Assembly: GCA_947625055.1 (NCBI GenBank)
Contig: CANQMT010000001.1
Location: forward strand, 1-64,000
Direction: 5' to 3'
Source of the DNA: an uncultured Monoglobus sp.
GTDB taxonomy: Bacteria; Bacillota; Clostridia; Monoglobales; Monoglobaceae
Length of the DNA stretch: 64,000 nt
A program made the translations under genes and the position numbers. Position 1 is the stretch's first letter. Each line of letters opens with the position of its first letter. Below the pieces are notes generated by a model, which did not search any database, was not told where the DNA came from, and saw nothing but the letters and a program-made list of their open reading frames with translations. Positions 8,990-21,900 of this stretch are shown in pieces.

Positions 8990-9066
8990 GTGTCCGTAGC
9001 TCAGTTGGATAGAGTGTCAGACTCCGACTCTGAAGGTCGCGGGTTCGAATCCCGCCGGGCATACCA
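8990..9066 (+). tRNA. tRNA-Arg (anticodon CCG)
   Basis: A complete cloverleaf. The acceptor GTGTCCG pairs with CGGGCAT (G-U at the first pair), the D-arm is GCTC...GAGT, the anticodon stem is TCAGA/TCTGA with loop CTCCGAC (anticodon CCG, codon CGG), and the T-arm is GCGGG TTCGAAT CCCGC. The CCA end is encoded (9064-9066). Its 3' half is partly repeated at 29917-29946. Confidence 0.95.
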
Positions 9067-9139
9067 GCGGAAAAATGACCGCCTATTTACGAAAGTCATG
9101 CAAAGCATGACTTTCTTTTTGGTGCGGTCATTTTTCCGC
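9067..9139 (+). terminator. tRNA-Arg terminator nested in a 16-bp inverted repeat
   Basis: The inner hairpin GAAAGTCATGC / AAA / GCATGACTTTC followed by TTTTT (9091-9120) is an intrinsic terminator. It is enclosed by a perfect 16-bp inverted repeat, GCGGAAAAATGACCGC (9067-9082) and GCGGTCATTTTTCCGC (9124-9139). The same core hairpin recurs at 30001-30023. Confidence 0.8.
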
Positions 9140-9143
9140 TTTT

Positions 9144-9463
9144 CCCACGAAACGCACTGCGTTGGCGTTTCGTGGGAGCCCTGCGCAGTTTTTTACGAAG
9201 ACCTTGCGAAGCAAGGCCTTCTTTTTTGACTGCCTTTTTCGGCGCTTTTCCCTGATCAGCAAGCTTTGCTTGCGGGTTCAAAGCTATCTTTCAAAATTGC
9301 TTGCAATTTTGACCAAGAGCTTCCTTGATAAAAGCGCGCTTCGCCGGCGTTTCGTGGGAGCCCTGCGCAGTTTTTTACGAAGACCTTGCGAAGCAAGGCC
9401 TTCTTTTTTGACTGCCTTTTTCGGCGCTTTGAGGGGAGTATTGACAGGCGGATTTTGTGTTGA
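9144..9463. repeat. Intergenic hairpin array with two 85-bp direct repeats
   Basis: No plausible gene is seen here. The stretch holds a 12-bp hairpin CCCACGAAACGC/GCGTTTCGTGGG (9144-9176) and two copies of an 85-bp direct repeat (9164-9248 and 9346-9430), identical as far as I can read. Each copy contains CCTTGC-GAA-GCAAGG followed by TTTTTT. Between the copies are GCAAGC-TTT-GCTTGC and the palindrome TCAAAATTGCTTGCAATTTTGA. The overlapping 103-codon ORF of the track is made of these hairpins and is not credible. Confidence 0.85.
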
Positions 9464-9530
9464 TATGGGATAAAAAACACAAATGTATAAAAATATGCTA
9501 AATTTTCGTTAATTTTTGTTATAAAAACAC

Positions 9531-9559
9531 TTGAAATCATATTTGTTTTATGGCATAAT
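9531..9559 (+). promoter_or_regulatory. Promoter of the giant surface-protein gene
   Basis: TTGAAA, a 17-bp spacer and CATAAT. The surrounding sequence (ATAAAAACACTTG..., TTTGTTTTATG.CATAATA) is nearly repeated at 30095-30132 before the second SLH gene, with the same 17-bp spacing. That conservation supports a real promoter. It implies a leader of about 370 nt. Confidence 0.7.
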
Positions 9560-9591
9560 AATATTCGTGCAAATAGTAAGTATATTATACC

Positions 9592-9938
9592 CTCCCGAAA
9601 GGAAATTTTGCATTGTGAAATTTTCTTTCGGGGGGGGTAATTTATTTTAATTTTTAATTAATGAATATGCAAGAACTTTGCCGCGTTATGAATATCGTAA
9701 TAGCGATACCTGAATTTTCAACGACGCGCGCGGGGCAAAAGACCTCTGCTCTCCGTACGCGAAACAGTCGAACGTGAGACGCCGCGGCATTTGCACACCT
9801 GACCTACTGTGAATAATTTTTCAAAAAAACACTTCTAAGCTATTGACTTGTTCATGGGTGAACGTGTTAACATTATAATGCTTATAAATAAAAATGTAAA
9901 TATATAAAAGCTTTAGATATATTGTAAAGGAGTTTGTT
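9592..9938 (+). promoter_or_regulatory. Long structured 5' leader of the giant gene
   Basis: The leader begins with a hairpin (CCCGAAAGGAAATTT ... AAATTTTCTTTCGGG, 9594-9632) that has a counterpart in the second SLH gene leader. Then TGCCGCG (9679-9685) can pair with CGCGGCA (9783-9789), closing a domain. Inside it are TATCG/CGATA (9693-9708) and GGGGCA/TGCTCT (9732-9752). Further down lies the inverted repeat GTTCATGGGTGAAC near 9848-9861. I do not recognise a known riboswitch class. AAAGGAG precedes the ATG. Confidence 0.45.
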
Positions 9939-12900
9939 ATGGGTAAGACACGCAACGGAATTTTAATTACGATCATTATGACGCTTGTATGCGCCGCGAC
10001 GCTTTTGTGCGGCACAGCCGCGGTTCACGCCGAAGGCTCGAGGGACATAGTGCGCACCTCGGCCGAAAATTATAAAGCTGTCACCGGTAGTGACGGAACA
10101 ACAGGCGTAAATCAAGCCCGTTGGTCGCTTATGTCTCAAAGCGGCAACTTTATGGGCGTTAATCGGCAGCAAAAGATAAAGTTTTATGCCTTTGAAGGCG
10201 AGACAGTATTTCTTGCTTCAAACGAGGTTGAGAACTCCGTTGATATTAAGATGACTCAACCGGACGGAAGTGTTGTAAATGTTGATCTTAAAACAGATGA
10301 GGGCTTTATTAAAACGTCAGCAAACGAAAAGGCAGGGCCAAAGACCAAAGATGACAAGTCGATTTGGCTTCCCAAAGCTGAAACAACCGAAACGGGAAAT
10401 ATTCAATATGATACAGATATTAACGACAGATATGTAGCTTATAAATATGATATTCCGATTTCCGGTGTTTATGTCCTTGAATTTTATACGAATACAAGTA
10501 AAGCTACAACTCTACCGGCTAGAGGTGGAACAGAAAAAGGAACCGTAGGAAATATTAAATTTAATACAGAGTTAGACGGCGCTCATTCAAATGCCCATGT
10601 TATCGCATGGGATGTAACCGTGGCGCAGCCTCAAAAATCGGGTGATGATATAACACATTATGTGGCTGTTAACGGACGCGTGTGGATGGACGCGATCGCC
10701 ATGCAGAATATGGGCAGAGTATATGGTGATTTGTATTGCGTGACCCGTGACGGATATATCTGGAGATTCAGCTTAAACGGTATTGAGCCCAATACATTTG
10801 CCATGTATGCCAATTCAAGAGGCGGCATAGGAACCGGAACTAATGCTTCGGCATATCATTCGGTTCACTCGCCTCTTACAAATTATACCGATTTTAAACT
10901 TTATAAAGAACGAGTTGATAAATACGGAAATCCGGACGGTATTCAAATATTGGGACCGGATAACGATGTTACCGATATTGACTCGCCCTATCATATGTTT
11001 GTAAATCCTCCGGATACCACCATATCCGAAAGCATAGTATTGTCTCAGCCCAAGCCGATCGGAACGGTCAAAAACATTCAATTTGACGGCAAATCGAACG
11101 ATTTGAGCGACACCGTCAACACATCCTCGGGTTATGCCGGAGTTGGCGGATCTTTTGAAGTTGAGACCGAGGGCGCATCATCATACAGGATCATTATTGA
11201 TATGAGCAAGATGTACGCCAAGCATTATCATAACGAGGCGGTTGACGGCGGAAAATATGACACTGATGGTTCAAGCACGGGAAATCACGACGATGAGATT
11301 TGTCTCAGCACAGACAGTGACCTTAACTTTATATACTATAATGACGATAGCGCCAAAGGCGATGGCGTTGGTTGGTACAGCATAAAAACACATGAGTCCA
11401 GCCGCCATCCGTCCAATGACAAAGACCTTACACAGCCTGAGGCTATGAAAAATCATGTAACTTATGAAAAATTAACGGGCGGCATTAACCTCGGCGAAGG
11501 TATAACCGTCACAGATGATCCTTCAAATTCGGAGAATGCTCAGATACTTGAAAATGCGGGATATAAATCCCTCGGCAAGATCATGCTGGGCAACGCGGCT
11601 GTTGACGGCACAAACAGAATAAAGTGGGACGGACGCGACCAGTACGGCAGGATCCTGCCTATCGGTACATATTTCGGTTCAACCGGCAGAGGCGAGGTAT
11701 ACGCCGAGCCCAAAGCGGGTGAGATCCACTTCCCTCTCGGTGATGTTGAGCAAATGATAAACGGCGTTGCGATCTGGCTCGAGAGTGAGCCACAGGGCTG
11801 GATGTCTAATGTTTCAACGACACAGCAGCAGATAGACTATCGTTCCAGACTGTATTACAATAACCTTGATATGAGTCTGTTGCGCGATTTTGAATATAAC
11901 GATACCGTTGCGAATAATGGTATGATAAATAATACTTGGATATGGAATCTGCCCAATAACACAAGTAATATACGTGCAGGTGAGGTAAAGGCAAACAGTA
12001 GCAAGATAAACAGAGGTTGGGTTACGGATAAGACTATATTTGAGGACATGAGCATAGACGGAACACCCTCATATAAATATGACACCTCAAAAGCCGGAGA
12101 TCGTGCGCCAACAAATCTTGCCTCGAAATTCACAAATGATACAAGTATTGGCACGTCAACTGATGACAGCAATAATTTTGGCTGTGACCACGGTATTGTG
12201 GACGTGTGGACATATGCCGCCGCTCCCGAGAGCGCGAAAGTGTATCTTGATTCAAATGTGACAATTAACAATGTTGATTATCAGAAGATACTCACCGGCT
12301 TTGTGTTCCTTGACACACCGGTTAAGGGAACGGTACAGGGCGATTATGACAAGCTGACCGATGACCGCGAGCTTCCCGGCGCGAAGGTTGTTGTGAGCTA
12401 CGGCACATACGGAAATATAAAGAAAAAGCTCCCTGATGACGCGACATATAAAGATAAAAGTCCTGATGAACCCGTTACTTTTGAAACCAGCACCAACTCA
12501 AACGGTTATTACAGCGTTCCGATCAATATGTACGCTTTTTCCGATGATGCCGGTGATAAACAGGAGATAACCGTCACGGTCACGTATTCCGATCCTTTGG
12601 CGGGCCCCGCGGCGGTTACCCACAAGGTCACAACCATTGATAAAAAGGTGAGACAGTTCACCGTTTCACAGGAAATGGAAGAGGGTCACGCGAATGTCAG
12701 CGTGCAGAAGATACAGCTGAAAAAGGACGGCACCGGCAATAAATCCGAATCAATGAAAGAGATCTACGCAGATGACGTGGGTTATATTATCTCGCCCTCA
12801 ACCTCGCTGCGTATTCACGCTCAGTGGACGCCCGACTGCCTCAAGGATATGTCAATGGCCGCCAATTTCAGCGTGTACGGTGTATATAAAAGCACGATAG

Positions 12901-15900
12901 AGAAGAGTGAAAACAGTAAATTTAAAGAGCTTCTTGAAAAAGAGCTGCCTACTCATAACGATGGTTATACATATAATGATCAATATGTGCCGTTGGCGCC
13001 CAAGGAGCGCGATGAACTGAAGGCGTTTTTCCAAGATACTAAAAATAATGTATATTCTAAGGAAGATATAGAGCTTGACCTTAAAATGTCTGCCGTTGAA
13101 ACTATTGAGGATCTGCCCGGTATTGTATTTAAGACGGAAAAATCGGGCGAAAAGACCCAGGCTGTGGAGGCTGACAAGATAATATACAGGGTGTTCTATA
13201 ACGGCACCGCTCCCTCGGACAGCATTGATCTTAAAAGAAATCAATACAAGGCCGAAGGCGGCGGAACTTTTGACAACTGGGAATACACAATAAAGACCGA
13301 TCCGTCCACAATAAAAGAGACTGTTTGGTTTGACGCAAACCACAACTCGATTTTTGATGAGGGCGAGCAGCCGATAGTCGGCGCCAGAGTGCAGATCGCC
13401 AAAAGAAATTCCAATATATCCGGCGATCTGAACCAGCCCGAGAACTACGAAAAATCATTCCAGCGCATTAAGAAAAACCTACCAGATGATCCCGATTACG
13501 ATTCAACTCATCCTGATGACGAATGGACGCTGGACAAGACGGTTATCGACAGTTCAACCACGGCCTTTGTAACAAATGAAAAAGGAGAAGTATGCAATAC
13601 TTCCTACACATATAATCCCGACACCAACGAGATAACCGAAGAAGTTAACCCAATGGCCGATAACGTCGGAATACAGGGCCTGATCGCGGGTACATACAGA
13701 TTAACAATAACTCTGCCTCCCGGCAGCACATACAATTCAGCGGCGTATACGGGCGCGGGAATGCCTGACGGGCCTAACAACTCGAGCCTGATAATCGCGG
13801 AGTTTGATCAGGAGCACAATCAGATTATTCAGTACATAGATGTTCCCGCAAACGCGATAGACAGAACAGAGGAAACCGGAAAGGACGGTTCGGTACAGGC
13901 TAAAGCCGCGTATTCATATATGGCTGATCTGTCGATCCGCAAGAGCGTTGAGGCCTACAACACGACGAATAAATCTATTGAAAGATATGTAAAGCCGTCA
14001 TTGTTTGCCTTTAAGCTCAAGATGAGCAATATAACCATTGAAGAGCCTGAAACTTCGGTCACGCTTCCTGTTGAGGACGCTGTCACCGAACTGAGCCTTT
14101 CTTCGCCCAATGTCGGAGTTGAAGGCCCCGGTGACCCGAACAAAACCATTACGTTCAAAAAGCAGAGTGACGGTTCCGCCGCGGCGGTATTCACGCTGTC
14201 GGCGGGCGAGCGCATAACGATCAACAATGTTCCCAACGGAACCGAATATGAGGTCACGGAGCTTGATATCAAAGACGCTCTGCTGGACGGTATTTATGAC
14301 GAGTCAATAAAAGACGACAATCTCAAAAAACTGTTTGACACAAAAAAGAATATGCGCACAGGATTTGGGCTTTCGGCGGCTCTCGGAAACCCGAAGACAC
14401 GCAAGGGAAAAATTTCCGACACGGCAAGGACTTCCATGCTAAACTTTACCAACAGGTATGAGCCGCTCCCTGTCACGGCTTACGGCGGCAAGGAACCCGA
14501 GAAGAAACGGGATGAAGAAATAAATCCGTCAATCAATCATAACTCTATTAATATACAAGCTCGGGTGCTGATAAACACAAATGAAGGAGAACCGGTACGT
14601 AATATTCTGGAGTCGGACAATTTCAGTCTTGTACTGGAGCCGTCAACATGGTTCACGAGAGATGAAGATATAAATAATAGAGACAAACATACTCCGCAGG
14701 ACGGTTTATCGCCGGATGTGGTCGAAATAACCGATGACGGAAAAAAGAACACTCATAATATCATTGACGTTGAAACGCCCGAAACGCCGAGCAATGAGGC
14801 GACCGTTACATTTGACGATAAATACACAATGACTTTCACTCAGCCCGGAGTGTACACTTACGTGCTGCGCGAAAGAAAACCGTTCACAACCGATAACGTT
14901 GATCCGATCCCCGGAATCAAGTACGCGCCCGAGACATATAAGCTCTATATCGAGGTTAACGATGACGCGTCGGATATTGTAAGCGCAAACGCCGGAAAAA
15001 CCGAAGCGGGAACGGGACACCTTGTTGTCGCCAACTATTTCTGGCGCGCCAGAACCGGATTTGATGAAAAGGGAGAAGGCGTTGATGATTGGGATTTGGA
15101 ATGGAACACGCGGATACTGGGTTCGGGCACAGGCGGCGCTGATAACGCGTTCAATAAGACTCCGTTAGAAGACGGCAAGTCGATGCTGGTGTTTAATAAC
15201 ACGTATGATCTGGCGCCGCCCGAGGTGGCGTTTGAGGGCACCAAGATCTTAAACGGCAGAGCGCTGGGAGATAAAGAGTTTGAGTTTAAGATCGAGCCTG
15301 TGGGAAAATATGAAATCGGTCACACAGAAAACAAAACTCCTGATGCGGTAGCTTCCATGCCTACACCCGAATCGGACACAACGTGGAATACCGCCGCGAC
15401 CGGTACCAATAATATTAAGTTTGATCCCATTACCTTTACCGAGGATGATGCCGGTGAAGATGAGGCAAGCGCGATAATTTATCATTATCAGATCAGCGAG
15501 ATCAAGCCCGAGGATGACTCAGTTAAGCCAAGCGTTGAGTATGACACGAAAAAGCAGGACGTATATGTGCGCGTATATAAAGAGGTTGTGGCCGATCCGG
15601 ATAATGAGGGTCAGTTCTATCAAATCGTTCACGCGCTCCAGTGCGACGCGGACGGCAATTCCACAAGCGGATTTGCGTTTACTAACTCGTACACCGCCAA
15701 AAATCTTGAGCTTTCACTGTCGGGAGATAATTCACTCGGTCTCAAGCTCAAAAAGACGCTTATATCAAAGGGCGACTCAAGCCGCAAATTTAAGGACGGC
15801 GACGAGTTCAGATTTGTCATTGAGCCCGAGAACGGCGCGCCCGCCATTTCCGGAGGCGCAGAGGGCAGACCCGCGGGAGTGCTTATATTTGGGCCCGAGG

Positions 15901-18900
15901 GTGATGCTATCGGTCAAACCGAAAAGTCGGATATTGAGTTTGCAAGCGGTGATAAGATCGAATTTATCGAGGCTAACACCACAGATAAGCCGTATTATGA
16001 ATACACGATCAGGGAGCTGAATCCTTACGGCGACGCTTCGGTTACTACGCTGCCCGGAATCAGCTATGACGGCACAAGATACAGGCTCCGCGTGTATGTT
16101 AAGGACGACACGGCGCAAGGTAAGTTAGTGCTTGACACCGAAAAGAGCGAAAGCAAGACCGGAATTGATGTGTACAAGATCACGGATGAATCGGAAGGTG
16201 AGCTGCTGAATGAAAGTACGGACGAAAATCCTGCTGCAATGCCCGAACTTGAATTCACTAATAATTATGACCCCAACAAGATCGATGTACCTCTTTCGGC
16301 GAACAAGTCATTTAACCGTGACTTCACGACATTCTTCGGAACGGAGACAGGCACCGATAAGATGAACCAAGGTTTCGGCTTCACGCTGACGCCGATAGGA
16401 TTTGTAGATGATATATCAAGCGTTGGTGAATTAACACCGTTTAAAGCGGGTGTTTTGAAGACAGACGGTGAAGGATATGAGTCCGAGGCGAATATGCCTA
16501 TGCCCGATGTCGGCAAGCAATACACCGAGGGAAGCAAAGATTTCTATATCGACAGCACCGGTCTGATCGACCTCAAAAACATGTCATTTGAGTCTGAGGA
16601 CGCGGGCATCACTAAAGCAACCGCCAAGGTTTATATCTATAAGATTAAAGAAAATAATGAAAATCGCGGCGGCGTTACTTATGATGAAAAAGATCGTTAT
16701 ATCTTCCTGAGCGTTTATATGCTTACGGATGACACAATGGGTGACAATCAGTATGTGACTGTGGCGCTGAACGATACCGAGGATATTGCTAAAATAGCCG
16801 AAAAACACAGCGAGTATAAAGATGCCAACATTGACTATACATTTGTAAACACATACAATCCGAATGGCAGCGAATTTGATTTAAGCAATTCGGATAGCTT
16901 AAAGATCATCAAAAAGGTGACGACGCAGAATGTTGACGCTCCGGAGTTTACCGAAGGTCAGTTCCAAGTAAAACTCGAGCCCTTCAACAGCAGCAACAGC
17001 CAGCTTCCTCCCGGATTTATCAACGAGGACGGATATGTCACATTCAATATTGATGCAAGCGGCAAATTTGTGTTTGATAAAGACAATTCGTATGAAGTTG
17101 ACAGCACAAAGCTTAACGGCACAAGGTTAATGTTTGACAGCGAGGGAACATACGAGTATCTCATCCGCGAGGTTACGCCCGCCGAGGACGGTATCGACGG
17201 AGAGGACGGTTATACATACGATACCTATCAGTATAAGCTGACACTTGACGTCAAGGATGATTTACAAGGCAATATGAAAATTACTCCGTCGGTTCAGTGG
17301 AGAAGCTCACTCGGCGGATCGTGGAGCGGCGAATTTGACGAAAGCCTTGACGATCCTCATATGCCGGATGGCTATAAAGAACGCGATGATAAAAATATCA
17401 GTGCAACTGATATTGTGTTTGTGAACAGCTACACGCAGCGGCACACGCTGAATTATAATCCCAACGGCGCTCTTGCGGGCGGCGACAGTCTTCCGCCTCA
17501 GACCGAGTACGAAAAGAACATGGAAATTACGGTTCACAAAACCGAGGGAGCCCTTACACGTAATCAGGGTGAGATGTTTGTCGGCTGGAGTACTTACGAG
17601 AAAGATGGTGGTTATACCGACGAGGAAAGAACCGCCGCGCTCACGGCGGAGGATGCCGAGAAGGCGAAAGCGCTGAATATTTTGTCGGCCGATGACGACG
17701 GAACCGATGAAAACCCCGGCAATACCGAAAATAACGTATTCAAAATGCCCGATGCTAACGCGATCCTCTACGCGGTATGGGCGATCGACGCCAACGGCAA
17801 CAACACACCCGACTACGCCGAGGACGGTTACAGCGTTGAGTATTATATAGGAAACGCGGTAGTTGATCCCGACAGCGTGTATGCCGACAAAACTAATAAA
17901 ATACTCTACACATGCGAGCACCACCATGTCGCGGGCACCGATGCGGATTTCCTGAGCCACAATGGAAATACCGTAACGGTGAACGGAACAGAGGTAAAAC
18001 TCAGTCTGCCCGACAGCGGCAATCCCGCGTTTATCGGCTGGAGCCTCGCGAGCTCCTATAAAGAAGCGCCGGTAGTGGATGAGTATCCCGGCGTGTTCTC
18101 AAGAGAAAACTTGTCCGGACTTATTTCATCAATTAATCTTACCGAGGAATTGATGAAAAATACCGACTTAATAAAGTCAAGAGAAGACGGCAGAAAGGTT
18201 CTTACCGTCTACGCGGTATGGGCCGGTGACACGCACGGCGGTCAGGTATTGCCTCCGTCCGAGCCCACGCTCGGCCCGGATGAAACGCCGAGGCCCACGG
18301 CTGATCCCGACGCCACGCCGTCTCCCACGGCGACTCCCGGTCCGGAGACGAGCGACGGAATTCCCGACTACAAGCAGGTAGCGTACCGAGGCAACAAACC
18401 GACGGATGCTGACCAAGAGGTTGTCGGCGTTCCTGTTGACGGAAACGAATATATACCCGGCGAGTCTTATGTGTCCCTCTTGACGGCTCCGAGCCTTGAC
18501 GGATATCGTTTCCTCGGCTGGACTGATGTTGAGACACCGACTGACGATACGATCTACTATCAGCCCGGTATGCATTGGGGCCCAAAAACAAATAAGCTTG
18601 ATCTTTTCTACGCTCAGTGGGCGGAGAATGAGCAGTCGCTTATAATTCAGGTATTTGACGACGCGAATAATGACGGAACATACGGCGGAGAAGAAACGCT
18701 GCTGGGAATAAGCACAGAAAAGATCACGCTCACGCCAAAGAACAGCGGAGACACGATAGAAAGCGTTGAGCATACCGACGGCGGCGGAGTTCAGTTTACG
18801 AGCGCTATGCTCAAGCCCGGCGATTACACTTTGACAATAACGATCGATGAGGATCAGTTTAACGTTTATGACAGATATACCGGCGTGAACTACGCGCTTG

Positions 18901-21900
18901 GAGACGAGCAGGGAACGATAACAACAAAACTTGAGGGAACAAAGCTGACAATAAATCAGGATATCACTATCCCGTATGAGGACTACTCGGGAGCCATACG
19001 CTACGGCGTGACACGTCCTTATGATGTGATCTACAACATGAACGGCGCTCCGGTCGAGGTGGGATTAAAAACAGACGCGGTTCCAGATAAGGATTATGCT
19101 TATCATGACGGCGACACTGTTCCGTATTACACTGACTCCGAAGGACGAGAATATGATGGAAAGATCGCGGTACTCGGCGCTGACTCTCTGAACGAGACTA
19201 TTGACAGCAGTAACGGTAAGTATATATTCACCGACTCAGCCGGACTTACGCATGAGTTCCTCGGCTGGTCGATCAATTCCGACGCGAGTGCTCCGGATAC
19301 GGGCATGTCTGTATCAGAGCTTGCCGAAGGCGGAACTTACAGAAATAAGTCATTTAAGGAAATGCCGGCGGGCGACTTGACGCTCTACGCCGTTTGGGAC
19401 AGAGGATTTAATAAGTACCCGCTGACGTTTGACGCAAACGGCGGTCAATATGAAAGCGGCGGCGAGGATGCTTTAAACGGAACTCTGATCGATTTAAACA
19501 AGCGCTATGTTATCGTATCCGAAAAGGATGCTTCAATTCCGCTTGACGAAAATTCGGAAAACCGTCCAGGTTACAAAAACGCGGAAGAAAAAGTCACGTT
19601 CCCGGAAATCAGTCGCGAGGACGCTGTGTTTATCGGCTGGTCGGCCACGGCGCTCGGAGTTGTCAGCGACTATAACACGGTTAAAGACAGCCTGCTCAGC
19701 TCAATACAGATGCTGACCGCCAACACAGTTTATGCGGTATGGGCCGAGGACACCCGCGGCAAGCTTGTCGATAGCGAGGGCAGAAGCTGCGACACTCCGA
19801 ATGTATACTACGGAGACGGACACAGCGACTGTGCTCACGGCGAGCTGATAAAGCATGAAAGTGACGGAATTGCCGATTACCTGCAGGTATTCTATGAGTT
19901 TAACGCTCCCTCGGACGCTAAATTCAGCGGAAGCCTCAATGTTGATCCGGTGACATACGGCGTTGACGGCAAATACACACTTAATAAGAGTGTTCTTGAA
20001 ACGTTCAAAAACACTGACGCTGACGCTATACGCCAAAAGGATTACGAAAATGCATCGGCAGGCGAAATTTCGGATGATAACGCGGCAGCGTATATCAGAT
20101 CGAGCAGTCTGGCGGTTGAGGGCTATGCCTTTGACGGCTGGAGCGTGAACGATCCTTCCGGCGCGAACGGCAAGGCAGAAAACGGCATGTTCTACGCGGG
20201 CCCCACAAACGGCCTCGGCAGGGCCTACAGCTTTGAAAAGAGCTCGGGCAGACCCGACACGCTTTACGCGATATGGAGAAAGATCGTCCCGGCCGCTGTC
20301 AATGTCAGAGTTTACAACGACGCGAACAGAGACGGCGTGTGCGAGCCGGGTGAGGGCTTGGTAACAGGTTTTACGATCGATAGCGTGTATGAGGTTATTA
20401 CTCAATCATACGGCGGCGATCTTGAAGAGGCGTTTGAAAAAGGTTTCCCGCTGACCGATAAAGGAACCGACGATGCACGAACCGGAAGTGCGTTTATAAA
20501 TTGGTTCGAGCCCGGAAAATATAAAATGACATTGACGCTTGATGGCACTGTCAGCGACAACACAAGCTTTGTTATAAGAACCCTAAAGGACGCTCACAGC
20601 TTTGTAAGCCTTGACGGAACTGTTGAGGCTAAAGACATGGAGCTTCAGATCCTTAATGTTAACAACAGAACGATAACATTCCAATATTCGCCGAAAGAGG
20701 GATTTGCGGGCGATCTCAATATCGCGGCCACGCAGGGCTACACTTTGGAGTACGACACAAACGGAGCGCCCGCCGATAAGGTCGCCGCGCCGGAAAGCGT
20801 AAACAACCTCTATTATGATAACGAGACAAATGTGGCCGAACAGCCCAAAAAGGCGGACGGAACCGAGCTTGAGAATGATGAAGACGGATATTTCTACTCC
20901 GATGATAATGGAGTTAAGCACTATTTCCTCGGCTGGAGCGAGAATAAGTATTCCGACACGCCCGAGTATTCGGCGGACGGAACCTCTCACAAGGTGACGG
21001 ATAGGAAGATCACGATCAAAGGTGAGACCAAGCTGTACGCGATCTGGAGCGCGGATAAATACAGTGTACTGTACTACTTTGACGGCGAGCTTGACACCGA
21101 CGAGTCAAACAAAGTTGACAAAGCTTATCGAGACAGAACATATAATTTTGACGAGACAGCCGCGCTTTGGATGCCCGCCTCAAGAGAGGCTCTTCCGGCT
21201 AAGGATAAGCTCGTGTTCGCAGGCTGGACAGAAAATCCCGAGACGGCCAAGACCGCTCTCGACAAAGTTCCTACGGCGGGAACGCTCATCACAAGCGTTG
21301 TTATGCCGAGCGACAATGTAAGCGTTTACGCGGTATGGGCGGTTGACGAGGACGGAAATCACGTTCCCGACTATGCCGACAATATGTATATTGTAAGCTA
21401 TGCCGCAAACGGAGGATTTCCTGCTCCCGAACCGGATGGAATCTTCTTCGCCGATTACACAAAGTATTACTTAAACAGCCAAAAAGCCGAACTTATCACG
21501 ATCAATGAAGGAAAGAAGCGAGTTTCCAAAGAGAACGCTGTTCTGGTCGGCTGGGGCAAGAGCGACAACGGCGGAGCTCTTGTATCAAACGCGGCGGAGC
21601 TTAAAACCCTTGAGGCCGACGAACAGTATCTGACATTTAGTGATAAGGACATCACGGTTTACGCGCTGTGGGCGGCGGATCTTAACAACAATGACAAACC
21701 CGATTACAGCGAGACGGAATACACGCTGACATATGACGCTAACGGCGGCGAGGGAACTGTTCCCGCTGCGCGTGAACATCTTCTTCCGGGTGACAGCGTT
21801 GAGCTTGAGAAAAATCCCGGGCTCACCATGACCGACGCGATGTTTATCGGCTGGAGTTCGGACAAAGCGGCCGTTCAAAACGATGGCGGCAGCGCTAAGA

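Noticed and set aside
9162-9473. 103-codon ORF after tRNA-Arg
   Set aside because: Made of the hairpin modules and 85-bp repeats; the two halves of the peptide simply repeat each other.
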